A stretch of 64,000 bases of DNA from Loktanella atrilutea (GCF_900128995.1 NZ_FQUE01000010.1:86177-150176); one strand, 5' to 3'. Numbered from the stretch's first letter, positions 12,782-22,457 are shown. Translations and numbers: made by a program. Notes: generated by a model from the sequence alone, not told the origin.

Positions 12782-12869
12782 CTCCGAATTTTCTAGAAAA
12801 TTCGGTGGGGGGGCCAGCCCCCCGTCGCCATGGGCGACTCCCCCCGAGGTATTTGGGACGAGAAGAAGC
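12782..12869 (+). repeat. Dispersed repeat, copy 4, acsF-puhE spacer, with three stem-loops
   Basis: Three elements follow one another. The first is a perfect 22-base palindrome at 12784-12805 (CCGAATTTTCT and its complement). The second is a GGGGGGCCAGCCCCCC hairpin, and the third is a GTCGCC-ATG-GGCGAC stem-loop. The block ends with CCCCGAGGTATTTGGGACGAGAAGAAG. The GAGAAGAAG end of the repeat abuts the puhE ATG and is its only plausible ribosome-binding site. Confidence 0.85.
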
Positions 12870-13673
12870 ATGATGGACGCGCCCTGGATCGCCGCCCTGT
12901 CGGCCGTGTTCGTCTGGTGGTTTTCTACCGGGGTGATCCTGCTGGTGGTGCGTCTGGCCGACCGGCTGGGCGGGGCGGCGCATCTGTGGGCGACACTGGC
13001 GGGCCTGCCGCTGCTGGCGGTGGGCGGTGGCCTCGTCGCGGTCTCTCTGGGCAGCCATACGGTGGGTGGCGTCTACCTGTCGTTTCTCGGGGCGCTCGCG
13101 ATCTGGGGCTGGATCGAGCTGGCCTTCCTGACCGGCGCCGTCACAGGCCCGGTCCGCGAGGGCTGTCCCGCGGGCCTGACCGGCTGGGCGCGGTTCCAGC
13201 GCGCCTTCGGCACCGTGGCCTGGCACGAATTGGCATTGGTTCTGGGACTGCTGGCGCTGGTCCTGGCGTCCAAGGGGTCGGTGAACCGCATTGCGCAGGC
13301 AACCTATCTGGTGCTGTTCCTTGCCCGAATCTGCGCCAAGCTGAACCTCTATTTCGGCGTGCCGCGGATCAACACGGAATTCGTACCCCTGCGGCTGGCG
13401 CATCTGAAATCCTACTTCACCCGCGGCCCGGTGACGCTGGCCTTTCCCGTGGCCATCACCGCGCTGACCGCCCTTCTGTCCGTCTGCGCAGAGCGGTTGC
13501 TGACGACCGAGGTGCCCGCCACCGCCACGGGCTATGCACTGCTGACGGCCCTCGCGGCGCTGGCGATTCTCGAACACTGGCTGATGGTCCTGCCGCTGCC
13601 GGATGCGAAACTCTGGCGGTGGATGCTGCCCCGTACGAAACCTGTTGCAGAAAGCGAGACCCATGGATTTTGA
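12870..13673 (+). CDS. puhE: Photosynthetic complex assembly protein PuhE
   Basis: PuhE (267 residues, DUF3623) is a polytopic membrane protein with about seven hydrophobic segments; mutants of relatives are affected in RC-LH1 levels. A tandem ATG (12870 and 12873) leaves two possible starts. Translation probably begins from the repeat-derived GAGAAGAAG. The 3' end overlaps hemA by 11 bases. The position between acsF and hemA is conserved in related phototrophs. Confidence 0.9.
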   Translation: MMDAPWIAALSAVFVWWFSTGVILLVVRLADRLGGAAHLWATLAGLPLLAVGGGLVAVSLGSHTVGGVYLSFLGALAIWGWIELAFLTGAVTGPVREGCPAGLTGWARFQRAFGTVAWHELALVLGLLALVLASKGSVNRIAQATYLVLFLARICAKLNLYFGVPRINTEFVPLRLAHLKSYFTRGPVTLAFPVAITALTALLSVCAERLLTTEVPATATGYALLTALAALAILEHWLMVLPLPDAKLWRWMLPRTKPVAESETHGF

Positions 13674-14877
13674 CGCCCTGTTCACCGACCAGCTCGACCA
13701 GCTCAAGCGCGAGGGCAACTACCGCTATTTCGCGGAACTGGAGCGCAAGTGCGGCAAGTTCCCGCGCGCGGGCAACTACAAGGACGGCGAGGTGCGCGAC
13801 GTCACCGTCTGGTGTTCCAACGACTACCTTGGCATGGGCCAGCACCCGGCGGTGATCGCCGCGATGTGCGAGGCCGTGCAGCGCACCGGCACCGGGGCAG
13901 GGGGCACGCGCAACATATCGGGCACCAACCATGACCACCTGCTGCTGGAGGCGGAACTGGCCGACCTGCACGGCAAGGAGGCGGCACTGCTCTTCACTTC
14001 CGGTTACGTGTCGAACTGGGCGGCGCTCTCGACACTGGGCAGCCGGCTGAAGGATTGCGTGATCCTGTCGGACGCGGGCAACCACGCCAGCATGATCGAG
14101 GGCATCCGCCATTCCCGCGCGACCAAGGTGATCTGGCGCCACAACGACGTGAAGGACCTGGAGGCGAAGCTGGCCGCGCTGCCCGCCGATGTGCCCAAGA
14201 TCGTCGCCTTCGAGAGCGTCTATTCCATGGACGGCGACATCGCCCCGATCCGCGCCATCGTCGATGTGGCCGAGAAATACGGCGCCATGACCTACCTCGA
14301 CGAGGTCCATGCCGTCGGCCTCTACGGCCCGCGGGGCGGCGGTGTCAGTGAACAGGAAGGCGTGGCCGACCGGATCACCCTGATCGAGGGGACGCTGGGC
14401 AAGGCCTTCGGCGTGGTCGGCGGCTACATCACCGGCTCCGCCGCGCTTTGCGATTTTATCCGCAGCTTTGCCAGCGGCTTCATCTTCACCACGGCCCTGC
14501 CGCCCGCCGTTGCGGCGGCGGCGCGCACCTCGATCGCGCATCTCAAGGTGTCGGACGCGGAACGCATGCAGCAGCGCCGGCAGGTGGCGCGCCTGCGCGA
14601 CGCGCTGGACCGCGCCGGCATCCCGCACATGATGAACGACAGCCATATCGTGCCCGTCATGATCAAGGACCCGGTGAAGACCCGGATGCTGGCCGACTAC
14701 CTGATGCAGGAGTGGGACATCTACGTGCAGCCGATCAACTATCCCACCGTGCCCAAGGGGACGGAGCGGCTGCGCTTCACCCCCTCGCCGCTGCACACGG
14801 ACGCGGACATCGACCATCTGATGGCGGCGCTGCGGACGCTCTGGCGGCAGTGCGCCCTGTCCCATGCCGTGGCATGA
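13663..14877 (+). CDS. hemA: 5-Aminolevulinate synthase
   Basis: HemA condenses glycine with succinyl-CoA to 5-aminolevulinate, the first step of tetrapyrrole synthesis. The product is a 404-residue PLP enzyme. The catalytic lysine is K247 in [20 protein letters not shown] (about residue 213) holds the PLP-ring aspartate and histidine. The start at 13663 overlaps puhE and matches the family N-terminus [12 protein letters not shown]. The frame is open further upstream, but no better start is seen. The setting ties precursor supply to the photosynthesis operon. Confidence 0.97.
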   Translation: MDFDALFTDQLDQLKREGNYRYFAELERKCGKFPRAGNYKDGEVRDVTVWCSNDYLGMGQHPAVIAAMCEAVQRTGTGAGGTRNISGTNHDHLLLEAELADLHGKEAALLFTSGYVSNWAALSTLGSRLKDCVILSDAGNHASMIEGIRHSRATKVIWRHNDVKDLEAKLAALPADVPKIVAFESVYSMDGDIAPIRAIVDVAEKYGAMTYLDEVHAVGLYGPRGGGVSEQEGVADRITLIEGTLGKAFGVVGGYITGSAALCDFIRSFASGFIFTTALPPAVAAAARTSIAHLKVSDAERMQQRRQVARLRDALDRAGIPHMMNDSHIVPVMIKDPVKTRMLADYLMQEWDIYVQPINYPTVPKGTERLRFTPSPLHTDADIDHLMAALRTLWRQCALSHAVA

Positions 14878-14928
14878 TCACGCGGGCGTATGTCGGGGGG
14901 ACTGGACGTGGCACCGCGCAGTGCTAGG

Positions 14929-14957
14929 TTGAACGAGGACTGGGGCAAACGGTCTAC
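14929..14957 (+). promoter_or_regulatory. Possible promoter of cycA
   Basis: TTGAAC and GTCTAC are separated by 17 bases and lie about 25 bases before the cycA ATG. The -35 element is good and the -10 weak, so this is tentative. Confidence 0.35.
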
Positions 14958-14981
14958 TTTGCTTTGATTTGGGAGAGAACA

Positions 14982-15497
14982 ATGAAATTCACGACACTTG
15001 CCGCCGCCATGACGTTGCTGGCCGCGCCCGCCTTCGCAGAAAGCCACATGACGGCCACCGACACCGCCATGGCCGCACCCACGGGTGACGCCGCCGCCGG
15101 CGAGGAGCAGTTCAACAAGCAGTGCGTGGCGTGCCACGTGGTGCAGGACCCGGCGACTGACGAGGTTCTGGCGGGGCGCAATGCCAAGGTCGGTCCGAAC
15201 CTCTATGGCACGATGGGCCATCAGGCCGGCGCCGTCGAAGGCTACAACTTCGGCGATTCGCTCAAGGCCTGGGGCGAGGCCGGCGGCACACTGACCGAAG
15301 AAAACTTCGTGGCCTACGTGCAGGATCCGACCGGCTTCCTGCGTGAGGTGCTGGACGACAAGCGCGCCCGTGGCAAGATGGCCTATCAGGTCCGTGACGA
15401 GGCGCAGGCCCACGACCTGTTCGCCTTCCTGTCGACATTCGGCGGCGAAGACGATGCAGCCACCGATGGTGGCGAGGCGCCGGCCGCGACCAACTGA
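14982..15497 (+). CDS. cycA: Periplasmic cytochrome c2-type electron carrier
   Basis: This is a 171-residue exported monohaem cytochrome c that carries electrons to the reaction centre and oxidases. It has a Sec signal peptide (cleavage near AFA-ES, residue 19), the haem motif CVACH at residues 48-52, and a candidate axial methionine in GKMAYQ. An acidic Ala/Asp/Glu-rich tail follows the fold. The ATG at 14982 is preceded by GGGAGAG; an in-frame TTG upstream lacks one. The family position after hemA is conserved in Roseobacter-type clusters. It could be named c551 or c2. Confidence 0.92.
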   Translation: MKFTTLAAAMTLLAAPAFAESHMTATDTAMAAPTGDAAAGEEQFNKQCVACHVVQDPATDEVLAGRNAKVGPNLYGTMGHQAGAVEGYNFGDSLKAWGEAGGTLTEENFVAYVQDPTGFLREVLDDKRARGKMAYQVRDEAQAHDLFAFLSTFGGEDDAATDGGEAPAATN

Positions 15498-15516
15498 ACC
15501 GGCCTGGATGAAGACA

Positions 15517-15548
15517 AGGGGCCGTCGCACGCAGGTGCGGCGGCCCTT
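15517..15548 (+). terminator. Terminator between convergent cycA and bchO
   Basis: The inverted repeat GGGCCGTCGCAC / GTGCGGCGGCCC with a four-base loop is followed by TTCT. It ends the long bch-puh-cyc transcription unit. Confidence 0.75.
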
Positions 15549-15553
15549 CTCAT

Positions 15554-16402
15554 TCAGGCCATGTGATCCGCGATGATCCCCGCGATCAGGTCCGGCGCCT
15601 CCTCGTGCGCCAGATGACCCAGCGGGCCAAGGCTGCGGTGTGTGGCGTGGGGAATCCTGCGCGCGGCATCTGCGCTGGTATCCGGCGGCACGGCGGTATC
15701 GTCCTCTCCGGTCAGCAGCAGGACCGGGACCGGCACGGCGGGCAGGCGTCGCGACAGCCCCCGCAGATCCCACTGCGCCATCATCCGCAACGTTCCGTCG
15801 ACATGGTCAGGATCGGACGCAAGCCGGGCGTAAAGCGCCTGCCCCCGCGCATCGATCCGCGAACCGGTGCCAGCCAGCAACTGCCCGACGCGGGACGGGG
15901 TCGTCGTCGCGGCAAAGATGCGGGCGGTCAGCGGAACCGCCGCCATCGCCTTGGCCATCAGGGGAAAGAACAGGCCCGCCGCCCCTTCGAACGTCGCGAG
16001 GGCCGCGTTCAGCCCGATCACGCCGCGCGCGGGGTGCAGGCCGTCCAGCGTCATCTGCAATGCCACCGGCACCCCGGCGGAGTGTCCGACGATCAGGTCC
16101 GGCACCCAGCCTTCCTGTCGGCACAGGGCATTCAGGTCGGCGGCCATCTCGGCCACGCCGTGACGCCCGCGGCGGGTGGTGCGGGTGAAACCCTGACCCG
16201 GTAGATCCACGGCGACCACACGAAAGTCTTTCGACAGCAGGGGGAAGACGCCACGCCAGCTTTGCGTCGCACCCCCGGCCCCGTGCAGCAGCAGGATCAG
16301 CGGGCCGGTCCCCTGCTCCTGCACATGCCAGCGGTGCGGCGCGACATTCACCTGTCGGGACGCGTCGGCCATGGGCCAGTCCGGCGGCGGCGGCCAGCGC
16401 AT
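15554..16402 (-). CDS. bchO: Alpha/beta hydrolase BchO
   Basis: BchO (282 residues) is an alpha/beta-hydrolase associated with Mg-chelatase genes in purple bacteria; its exact substrate is not established. The oxyanion motif LLLHGAGG and nucleophile elbow VGHSAGVP are present, with candidate Asp (TGEDDTAVPP) and His (LGPLGHLAHEE) triad residues. The start at 16402 overlaps the bchD stop by one base (TGATG), so bchI-bchD-bchO are read as an operon. Confidence 0.9.
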   Translation of the reverse strand: MRWPPPPDWPMADASRQVNVAPHRWHVQEQGTGPLILLLHGAGGATQSWRGVFPLLSKDFRVVAVDLPGQGFTRTTRRGRHGVAEMAADLNALCRQEGWVPDLIVGHSAGVPVALQMTLDGLHPARGVIGLNAALATFEGAAGLFFPLMAKAMAAVPLTARIFAATTTPSRVGQLLAGTGSRIDARGQALYARLASDPDHVDGTLRMMAQWDLRGLSRRLPAVPVPVLLLTGEDDTAVPPDTSADAARRIPHATHRSLGPLGHLAHEEAPDLIAGIIADHMA

Positions 16403-18018
16403 CAGTCCGCCAGCGCCGCGCCGACGGTGGCGGACAGGCGGGCCGCATCGGCGCGCGGCATGGCGTAGTAGGGGGCCGCCAACGTCGTGGCGAGGTGCCG
16501 CAGGGCCTCGCTCGGCCGGTTGCCCGTGTCGATCACCAATGCCGCGTGTCCGGCGGCACGGATCAGGCGGGCGGCGGTCTTGGCATCCGCCCCGGCCCGC
16601 TGGCGGTCGGCCGTGCCGTCGCGCGCCATGTTCGCGCGGCCATCGGTCAACAGGCAGACCGTCGGCGTCATGCCCCGCCGCGCCGCCTGACCCGCCAGCA
16701 GCAGCGCGGCGTCCAGCCCGGCGGCCAAAGGCGTGCCGCCACCGCCCGGCAGGGCCGCCAGCCGTCGCTTGGTCTGCACCAGGCTGCGGGTCGGCGGCAG
16801 CAGCACGTCTGCCCCCGTCCCGCGGAACGCGATCAGCGCGACATGGTCCCGCCGGGCATAGGCCTGCGCCAGCAGCAGTTCGATCGCCCCCTTCGCCTCG
16901 GCAAGGCGGGCAAGCGCGGCAGAGCCGGAGGCATCGACGGCGAAGATCAGCAACCGCTCCGACCTTTCGGCAAAGCAGCGGATGTGAATGTCCGAGGCGC
17001 GAATGTGCAGGCCGTCGCGTCCCGTCTCGTCGCGCCTGATCTTCTGCCACGGGGCCGCCGCGCGCAGGGTTGCCACGACGTCGATGCGCCCCCCGCCCTG
17101 CAGCCGACCGGGACGAGAGGGCAGGGGCCTGCCGCGCGACATGCCCTTGCGCTGCGCACCGGTGCCGTCGCCCCGCCCCGCCCGCGCCTTTTGCGCCGCA
17201 AGACGTGCCAGCAGATCGTCGGGGATCAGGGCGCGGACCGCATCCAGCAGCATCTCTTCGGGGATCTGCAGGGTCGTATCGTCACTGTCGGGCTCCGCCT
17301 CGGCGCTTTCCCGTTCAGGCGGTGGGTCCGCCGCGGAGTCCTCGGACGACGCCTCCGGCATGCGGGTCGCGCGGTGCGACAGGGTCAGGGCGCAGGCCAC
17401 GGCAAGATCCTCTTCCGTGACCTCTGCATGGCCCTTCAGGACCGCGTGCGCCCGTGCCGCCCGCAGGGCAAATCCTGCCGCCCGGGCACTGTCGATTCCG
17501 CAGGCGGCGCAAAGATGGGCGATCTGCGCGATCCGGTCCGCGTCCACGGTCACGGGATAGGGCTTCACGTTCTTTATCGCCGCGGTCACCGCGTCCGTCA
17601 CGGCGACCTCCGTCAGATCCGCGTGAAAGGCGAGCCGTTCGGTCAGGGCGGCGGGCGGCGCCTCGTCCTCGGTCCCTTCGTCCAGCGCAATCAGGACGCG
17701 GGGCGTCAGGTCCAGATGCAGACACAGCCTGGCCGCAAGATCCACGGGGCAACGTTCCGCCATGGCCAGCTGCAACGGCCCCGACCTGTCCAGCACGCCG
17801 CCGCGCTGCACCAGTGTGCCGGTCGCCAGCGTCGCCGTCAGGTCCAGTCCGCCGTGCAAGGCATCGTCGCCCATCGCCGGGTGCAGGCGCAGGGCATCCG
17901 GCAGGGGCAGGGCGTCGCGCACCGGCCCCGACCTGGCCCTGATACGGATGCCGCCCAGCGCCGGGTCGATCGCCAGCAGGCGCAGGGCCAGCAGGGCGTT
18001 GTCCCAGGCCTCAGCCAA
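16402..18018 (-). CDS. bchD: Magnesium chelatase subunit D
   Basis: BchD is the AAA+/integrin-I platform subunit that works with the BchI ring to drive Mg insertion by BchH. The 538-residue protein has an N-terminal AAA-like domain without an intact Walker A, an acidic Pro/Glu-rich linker (about residues 222-250), and a C-terminal VWA domain with MIDAS motif DASGS at 362-366. It overlaps bchI by eight bases. Confidence 0.95.
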   Translation of the reverse strand: MAEAWDNALLALRLLAIDPALGGIRIRARSGPVRDALPLPDALRLHPAMGDDALHGGLDLTATLATGTLVQRGGVLDRSGPLQLAMAERCPVDLAARLCLHLDLTPRVLIALDEGTEDEAPPAALTERLAFHADLTEVAVTDAVTAAIKNVKPYPVTVDADRIAQIAHLCAACGIDSARAAGFALRAARAHAVLKGHAEVTEEDLAVACALTLSHRATRMPEASSEDSAADPPPERESAEAEPDSDDTTLQIPEEMLLDAVRALIPDDLLARLAAQKARAGRGDGTGAQRKGMSRGRPLPSRPGRLQGGGRIDVVATLRAAAPWQKIRRDETGRDGLHIRASDIHIRCFAERSERLLIFAVDASGSAALARLAEAKGAIELLLAQAYARRDHVALIAFRGTGADVLLPPTRSLVQTKRRLAALPGGGGTPLAAGLDAALLLAGQAARRGMTPTVCLLTDGRANMARDGTADRQRAGADAKTAARLIRAAGHAALVIDTGNRPSEALRHLATTLAAPYYAMPRADAARLSATVGAALAD

Positions 18019-19012
18019 GGGTTTCCTCCACGATCCGCCCCACGCGGGCGCCGGTTCCGGCCTCGTCCAGCGGATCGCGGCGCAGGCGATGGCGCAAGGC
18101 CATCGGTGCCACGGCGCGGATGTGGCTGCGGGTCAAAGCGGTGTCGTCGCGCCATGCCGCATGGGCGCGGGCGGCCTTCAGCAGCGTCAGCTCGCCCCGC
18201 AACCCGTCCGATCCCAGCGCAAGGCACAGGGCAGCCACGTCGCGCAGGTTCGCCTCGCTGGTGGTCAGGTCCCTCAGGGCCTTGCGTGCAGTCACGATCC
18301 GGTCGCGGATCGTCGCATCCTCGGCCTGCCAGCGCAGCATGAAGGCCGTATTGTCGTTTTCGTAATCGTCGCGGCGGCGGATCACCTCGATCCGGGTTTC
18401 GATGTCCTGCGGGCTCGTGACCTCTACCGACAGGCCGAAACGGTCCAGCAGTTGCGGCCGCAACTCGCCTTCCTCGGGGTTGCCCGACCCCACCAGCACG
18501 AACCGCGCCGCATGTCGCACCGACAGTCCGTCGCGTTCCACGACGTTGACGCCCGATTGCGCCACGTCCAGCAGCAGGTCGACGATGTGATCCTCCAGCA
18601 GGTTCACCTCGTCGATATACAGATACCCCCGGTTCGCCCGGGCCAGCAAACCGGGCTGGAACGCCCGCTCGCCCTGCGCCAGTGCCCGCTCGATATCGAG
18701 GGCGCCGGTCACGCGGTCCTCCGACGCGCCCAGCGGCAGGTCGATCACCGGGGTCGGCACCTCTTTCAGCTTCCGCCCGGCCCTTGCCCAATCCGGTACA
18801 TCGGCAACCTTGGCAGAGTTCACCGGGCAGCCGTCCACCATCTTGATCGGCGGCAGCAGGGCCGCCAGTGCGCGGACCGCGGTCGACTTGCCCGTGCCCC
18901 GATCGCCGAACACCAGCACGCCGCCGATGCTCGGGTCGATGGCGGTCAGGATCATCGCCTGCTTCATTTCGTCCTGTCCGACGATGGCAGAGAAGGGGAA
19001 GGGTGCGGTCAT
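18011..19012 (-). CDS. bchI: Magnesium chelatase ATPase subunit I
   Basis: BchI is the hexameric AAA+ motor of Mg chelatase. Walker A GDRGTGKST lies at residues 36-44 and Walker B LYIDE at 131-135. The start at 19012 (MTAPFPFSAIVGQDEMK) is chosen because AAGGAGG lies just before it; the frame is open 48 bases further upstream into crtA. It overlaps the crtA stop by four bases, so crtA-bchI-bchD-bchO form one transcription unit. Confidence 0.96.
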   Translation of the reverse strand: MTAPFPFSAIVGQDEMKQAMILTAIDPSIGGVLVFGDRGTGKSTAVRALAALLPPIKMVDGCPVNSAKVADVPDWARAGRKLKEVPTPVIDLPLGASEDRVTGALDIERALAQGERAFQPGLLARANRGYLYIDEVNLLEDHIVDLLLDVAQSGVNVVERDGLSVRHAARFVLVGSGNPEEGELRPQLLDRFGLSVEVTSPQDIETRIEVIRRRDDYENDNTAFMLRWQAEDATIRDRIVTARKALRDLTTSEANLRDVAALCLALGSDGLRGELTLLKAARAHAAWRDDTALTRSHIRAVAPMALRHRLRRDPLDEAGTGARVGRIVEETLG

Positions 19013-19719
19013 GCGGCCTCCTTGCGTGGTAATGACGTCAATGGCGACTGGCCGCCCCATGTGCCGTGGTCCGACAGCACGGTGAAGCGGGCATAGAGTT
19101 CCTCGGCGAACCAGCCTTCGCGGCGCACAGCGCGGATCGCCTCGGCATGGGGGCCGGTGCGGGCGAAGGCGTCCATCGCAGCCTGATCCGGCCAGATCGA
19201 GAAGGTGACCTGATGCAGCATCGGCACTTCCCCGATCCCGATCTTGAAGGTCACGTTGGGATCGCTGCCGATCGTGTCAGAGATGCGCGGCACCCGTGCC
19301 CAGAACCGCCGCAGGATACCAGGCCGGATCGTGGCGCGGGTCAGGGCCGCGAGGGGGCCGATCTCTGTGCGCTGCGTGACGAAGAAGGGAGACTGTCCCG
19401 ACCATTGCCCTCTGACCGCGGTGGGGCACAGGAACACCGTCCAGGATTCGCAGGCCCGTGCGGCATACCGCGCAAAGATCGTGCCCTTGGTCCGGTTCTG
19501 CGCCGTCGTGGCATCCGGCCAGACCGCGAGAATCGCGATGACAGCAGGATTCGCCGTCGGCGTGAAACCGTGCCCGACCCCCGCGCCGCACAGCTTCCAG
19601 AAGCCGATATCGGGCGTGCGTGCCAAGGGGCTACGAGCAAGTGCCATCATGCCAAGCGCCCACGCCCGGGTGCGGAACCCGGCAAAGCGGTAAAGGCTCA
19701 GGCTGACGGTCTGGCTCAT
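19009..19719 (-). CDS. crtA: Spheroidene monooxygenase
   Basis: CrtA uses O2 to add the keto group that turns spheroidene into spheroidenone, the red carotenoid of aerobically grown cells. The product is 236 residues, with family blocks such as HGFTPTANPAVIAILAVW and HQVTFSIWPDQAAMDAFA. It is the first gene of the minus-strand crtA-bchIDO unit and faces crtI across a 127-base region with two PpsR-type operators. Its stop overlaps the bchI start (ATGA). Confidence 0.94.
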   Translation of the reverse strand: MSQTVSLSLYRFAGFRTRAWALGMMALARSPLARTPDIGFWKLCGAGVGHGFTPTANPAVIAILAVWPDATTAQNRTKGTIFARYAARACESWTVFLCPTAVRGQWSGQSPFFVTQRTEIGPLAALTRATIRPGILRRFWARVPRISDTIGSDPNVTFKIGIGEVPMLHQVTFSIWPDQAAMDAFARTGPHAEAIRAVRREGWFAEELYARFTVLSDHGTWGGQSPLTSLPRKEAA

Positions 19720-19736
19720 CGTGTCCTGCTATGATG

Positions 19737-19754
19737 TGTCAACCTATCCTGACA
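19737..19754. promoter_or_regulatory. PpsR/CrtJ-type operator, crtA side
   Basis: This site fits TGT-N12-ACA exactly, with extended arms TGTCA and TGACA. It lies 18 bases before the crtA start codon. PpsR/CrtJ proteins bind pairs of such sites to repress bch and crt genes under oxygen or light. Confidence 0.8.
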
Positions 19755-19812
19755 CAGTTTACGAATGGATCAACCCCGACTGCGCCTGTTGCAGCGATCA
19801 TCAGAATTATAT

Positions 19813-19830
19813 TGTCAACTTTGATTGACA
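19813..19830. promoter_or_regulatory. PpsR/CrtJ-type operator, crtI side
   Basis: This is a second TGT-N12-ACA site (TGTCA to TGACA), 17 bases before the crtI start. Its centre is 76 bases from the first site, close to seven helical turns, suggesting cooperative binding and co-regulation of both divergent units. Confidence 0.8.
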
Positions 19831-19846
19831 CACGTAGCCTGAAGCC

Positions 19847-21392
19847 ATGATGCAGGACGTTCCAGACACCGCTGCCGACACCCGCGCCATCGTCATCGGC
19901 GCCGGCCTTGGCGGCCTGTCCGCCGCCATGCGTCTTGGCGCCAAGGGCTATGCGGTCACGGTGATCGACAAACTGGACCGCGTCGGCGGACGCGGCAGCT
20001 CGATCACGCAGGGCGGCCACCGCTTCGATCTCGGCCCGACCATCGTCACCGTGCCGCAGGTCTACGATAAGCTCTGGGCCGCCTGTGGCCGCGATTTCCA
20101 CGCCGACGTCGATCTGCGCCCCCTGACGCCCTATTACGAGATTCGCTGGCCCGACGGTTCCGTCTTTCGCGTGACCGGCGATACAGAGGAGATGGCAGCC
20201 GAGGTCGCCCGCCTCTCGCCCGGCGACGTGAAGGGCTACCGGGCGTTCCTGCGCGACAGCCATGCCCGCTACAAGCTCGGGTTCGAGGGGATGGTCGCCC
20301 GCCCCATGCACAGCATCTGGGAAACGGTGAAGGTTCTGCCGCAGTTCGCCAAGCTGCGCGCCGACCGGTCGATCCTCGGCCTCGCCAAGGCGCGAGTGAA
20401 GGACGAGCGACTGCGCATGGCCCTTTCGTTCCACCCGCTCTTCATCGGCGGCGACCCCCGCAAGGTGACGTCGATCTATGCGTTGGTCAGCTACCTCGAA
20501 AAGGAATTCGGCGTGCATTACGCCATGGGCGGCGTGCAGGCGATTGCCGACGCGATGGCGCATGTCGTACGCGGGCAGGGCGGCACGATCCGGTTGAACC
20601 AGCAGGTCGACCGCATCACGGTTGCCGGTGGCGCGGCGCAGGGCGTCACGCTGAAGGACGGTCAGACCCTCGCCGCCCCCTTGGTCATCAGCAACGCCGA
20701 CGCGGGCCACACCTACGGCACCCTGTTGAAGGATGCACCGCGGCGGCGCTGGACCGACGCCAAGCTGAAGCGGCGACGCTGGTCGATGGGCCTTTTCGTC
20801 TGGTATTTCGGCACCGCGGGCACGCGGGACCGATGGGCCGATGTCGGCCACCACACGATCCTCTCCGGCCCCCGCTACGATGGCCTGCTGCGCGACATCT
20901 TCCACCACGGCAAACTGGCCGAGGACATGTCGCTCTACGTCCACCGGCCCTCCGTCACCGATCCCTCCGTCGCGCCGCCGGGCGGCGACACCTTCTATGC
21001 GCTGTCGCCGGTCCCGCATCTGGGCCACGCCAATTCCATCGATTGGCAAGCCGAAAAGCTGCGCTACCGCGACAAGGTGGCCAAGGTGCTCGATACGCTG
21101 ATCCCCGGCTTCCGCGACCACCTCACGACCGACCTGATCTACACGCCGGAAGATTTCCGTGACCGCTACCTCTCGCCCCACGGCGCCGGGTTCTCTCTCG
21201 AACCGCGCATCCTGCAATCCGCGTATTTCCGCCCCCACAACATCAGCGAGGAGGCGCGTGGCCTCTACCTCGTCGGTGCCGGCACCCATCCCGGCGCGGG
21301 CGTCCCCGGCGTCGTTTCCAGCGCAGAGGTGCTGGGCCAGCTGATCCCCGACGCCCCCCCATGTCCCCGCCCTCAAGATGGCCGCCGAATGA
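19847..21392 (+). CDS. crtI: Phytoene desaturase, reading frame runs into crtB as sequenced
   Basis: CrtI makes neurosporene/lycopene from phytoene. The FAD-binding motif VIGAGLGGLSAAMRLGAKGY starts at about residue 16, and the C-terminal VGAGTHPGAGVPGVVSSAEVL block is complete. As given, the frame does not stop at crtB: a C7 tract at 21354-21360 shifts it so that crtI and crtB form one 858-residue frame. With six C residues, CrtI would end normally at the TGA at 21390-21392 (514 residues), overlapping the crtB ATG by four bases. That looks ancestral. An alternative start is the ATG at 19850. Confidence 0.88.
21354..21360 (+). other. Seven-C homopolymer that fuses the crtI and crtB frames
   Basis: Reading with six C residues gives a 12-residue tail (PHVPALKMAAE) and a TGA overlapping the crtB ATG; seven C residues read through in frame. 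This is either a sequencing/assembly slip, a real +1 mutation, or a slippage-prone site. Confidence 0.85.
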
Positions 21393-22423
21393 CCGCCCAC
21401 GGAATCACGCCCGCCGACCTCGACCATTGCCGCCGGGTGATCCGCACCGGATCCCTGTCGTTTCATGCCGCCTCCCGGCTGCTGCCTACCTCCGTCCGCG
21501 ATCCGGCGCTGGCGCTCTATGCCTTCTGCCGCCTTGCCGATGACGAGGTGGACGAGGGCGCCGACAAGACCTCCGCCGTCCTACGCTTGCGTGACCGCCT
21601 CGACCTCGCCTATGCCGGGCGCCCCCGCAACGCGGCAGAGGATCGCGCCTTCGCCGCCATCGTCGCCGCCTACGACATGCCCCGCGCGCTGCCCGACGCC
21701 CTGCTCGAAGGGCTGGCATGGGACGCGCAGCACCGCCGTTACGCCACCCTCTCGGACGTGCGGGCCTATTCCGCCCGCGTCGCGGCGGCGGTGGGGGCGA
21801 TGATGTGCGTGCTGATGCAGGTGCGCTGCGCTGACACGCTGGCACGGGCCTGCGACCTCGGGGTCGCCATGCAGCTGACCAACATCGCCCGCGACGTGGG
21901 CGAGGATGCGCGCGAAGGCCGCCTCTACCTGCCAACCGACTGGCTGGCAGAGGCGGGGCTGACTCCCGCCGCCTTCCTTGCCGACCCGCGGCCCGGCCCG
22001 GCGCAGCGCCTCATGGTGCGCCGCCTGCTGGCAGAGGCCGATCACCTCTACCGCCGGTCAGAGGCGGGGATCGCCGGCCTGCCGCGCAGGGCGCGCCTCG
22101 GCATCTGGGCCGCGCGGCTGATCTACGACGGGATCGGCGGGCAGGTCCGGCGGCAGGACTACGATTCGATCAGCCGCCGCGCCCGAACCTCGCGCCTGCA
22201 AAAGCTTCTCTGGATCGGGCAGGCGACCGGCCTGACCGCCGCGACCTTCGTGATGCCGCGCCCCGCCGTGATGTATGCGCCGCCGCTGGCAGAGGTCGCC
22301 TTTCTGGTAGATGCCGCGGGCCGCCAGACCCGGCCCGCCCGTCGCTCGACCGCCGTGCTCGACACGCTGGCAGAGCTGTCGCGCCGCGAGACGGGGCATG
22401 GACAGGGCCGTCAAAGCGCCTAG
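21389..22423 (+). CDS. crtB: Phytoene synthase
   Basis: CrtB condenses two geranylgeranyl diphosphates to phytoene. The native ATG at 21389 gives 344 residues, the family length. The aspartate-rich motifs are LADDEVDEG (about residue 52) and NIARDVGEDAREGRLYLP. In the sequence as provided it is also in frame with upstream crtI, so it could be made as the C-terminal half of a CrtI-CrtB fusion, by internal initiation, or both. Confidence 0.93.
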   Translation: MTAHGITPADLDHCRRVIRTGSLSFHAASRLLPTSVRDPALALYAFCRLADDEVDEGADKTSAVLRLRDRLDLAYAGRPRNAAEDRAFAAIVAAYDMPRALPDALLEGLAWDAQHRRYATLSDVRAYSARVAAAVGAMMCVLMQVRCADTLARACDLGVAMQLTNIARDVGEDAREGRLYLPTDWLAEAGLTPAAFLADPRPGPAQRLMVRRLLAEADHLYRRSEAGIAGLPRRARLGIWAARLIYDGIGGQVRRQDYDSISRRARTSRLQKLLWIGQATGLTAATFVMPRPAVMYAPPLAEVAFLVDAAGRQTRPARRSTAVLDTLAELSRRETGHGQGRQSA

Positions 22424-22457
22424 ATAGAGGGGCATTCGCCTCCGAAAGGCCCGCCCC

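Noticed and set aside
14908..14930. TGGCAC-N5-type sigma-54 promoter before cycA
   Set aside because: The -12 GC element is missing at the required spacing.
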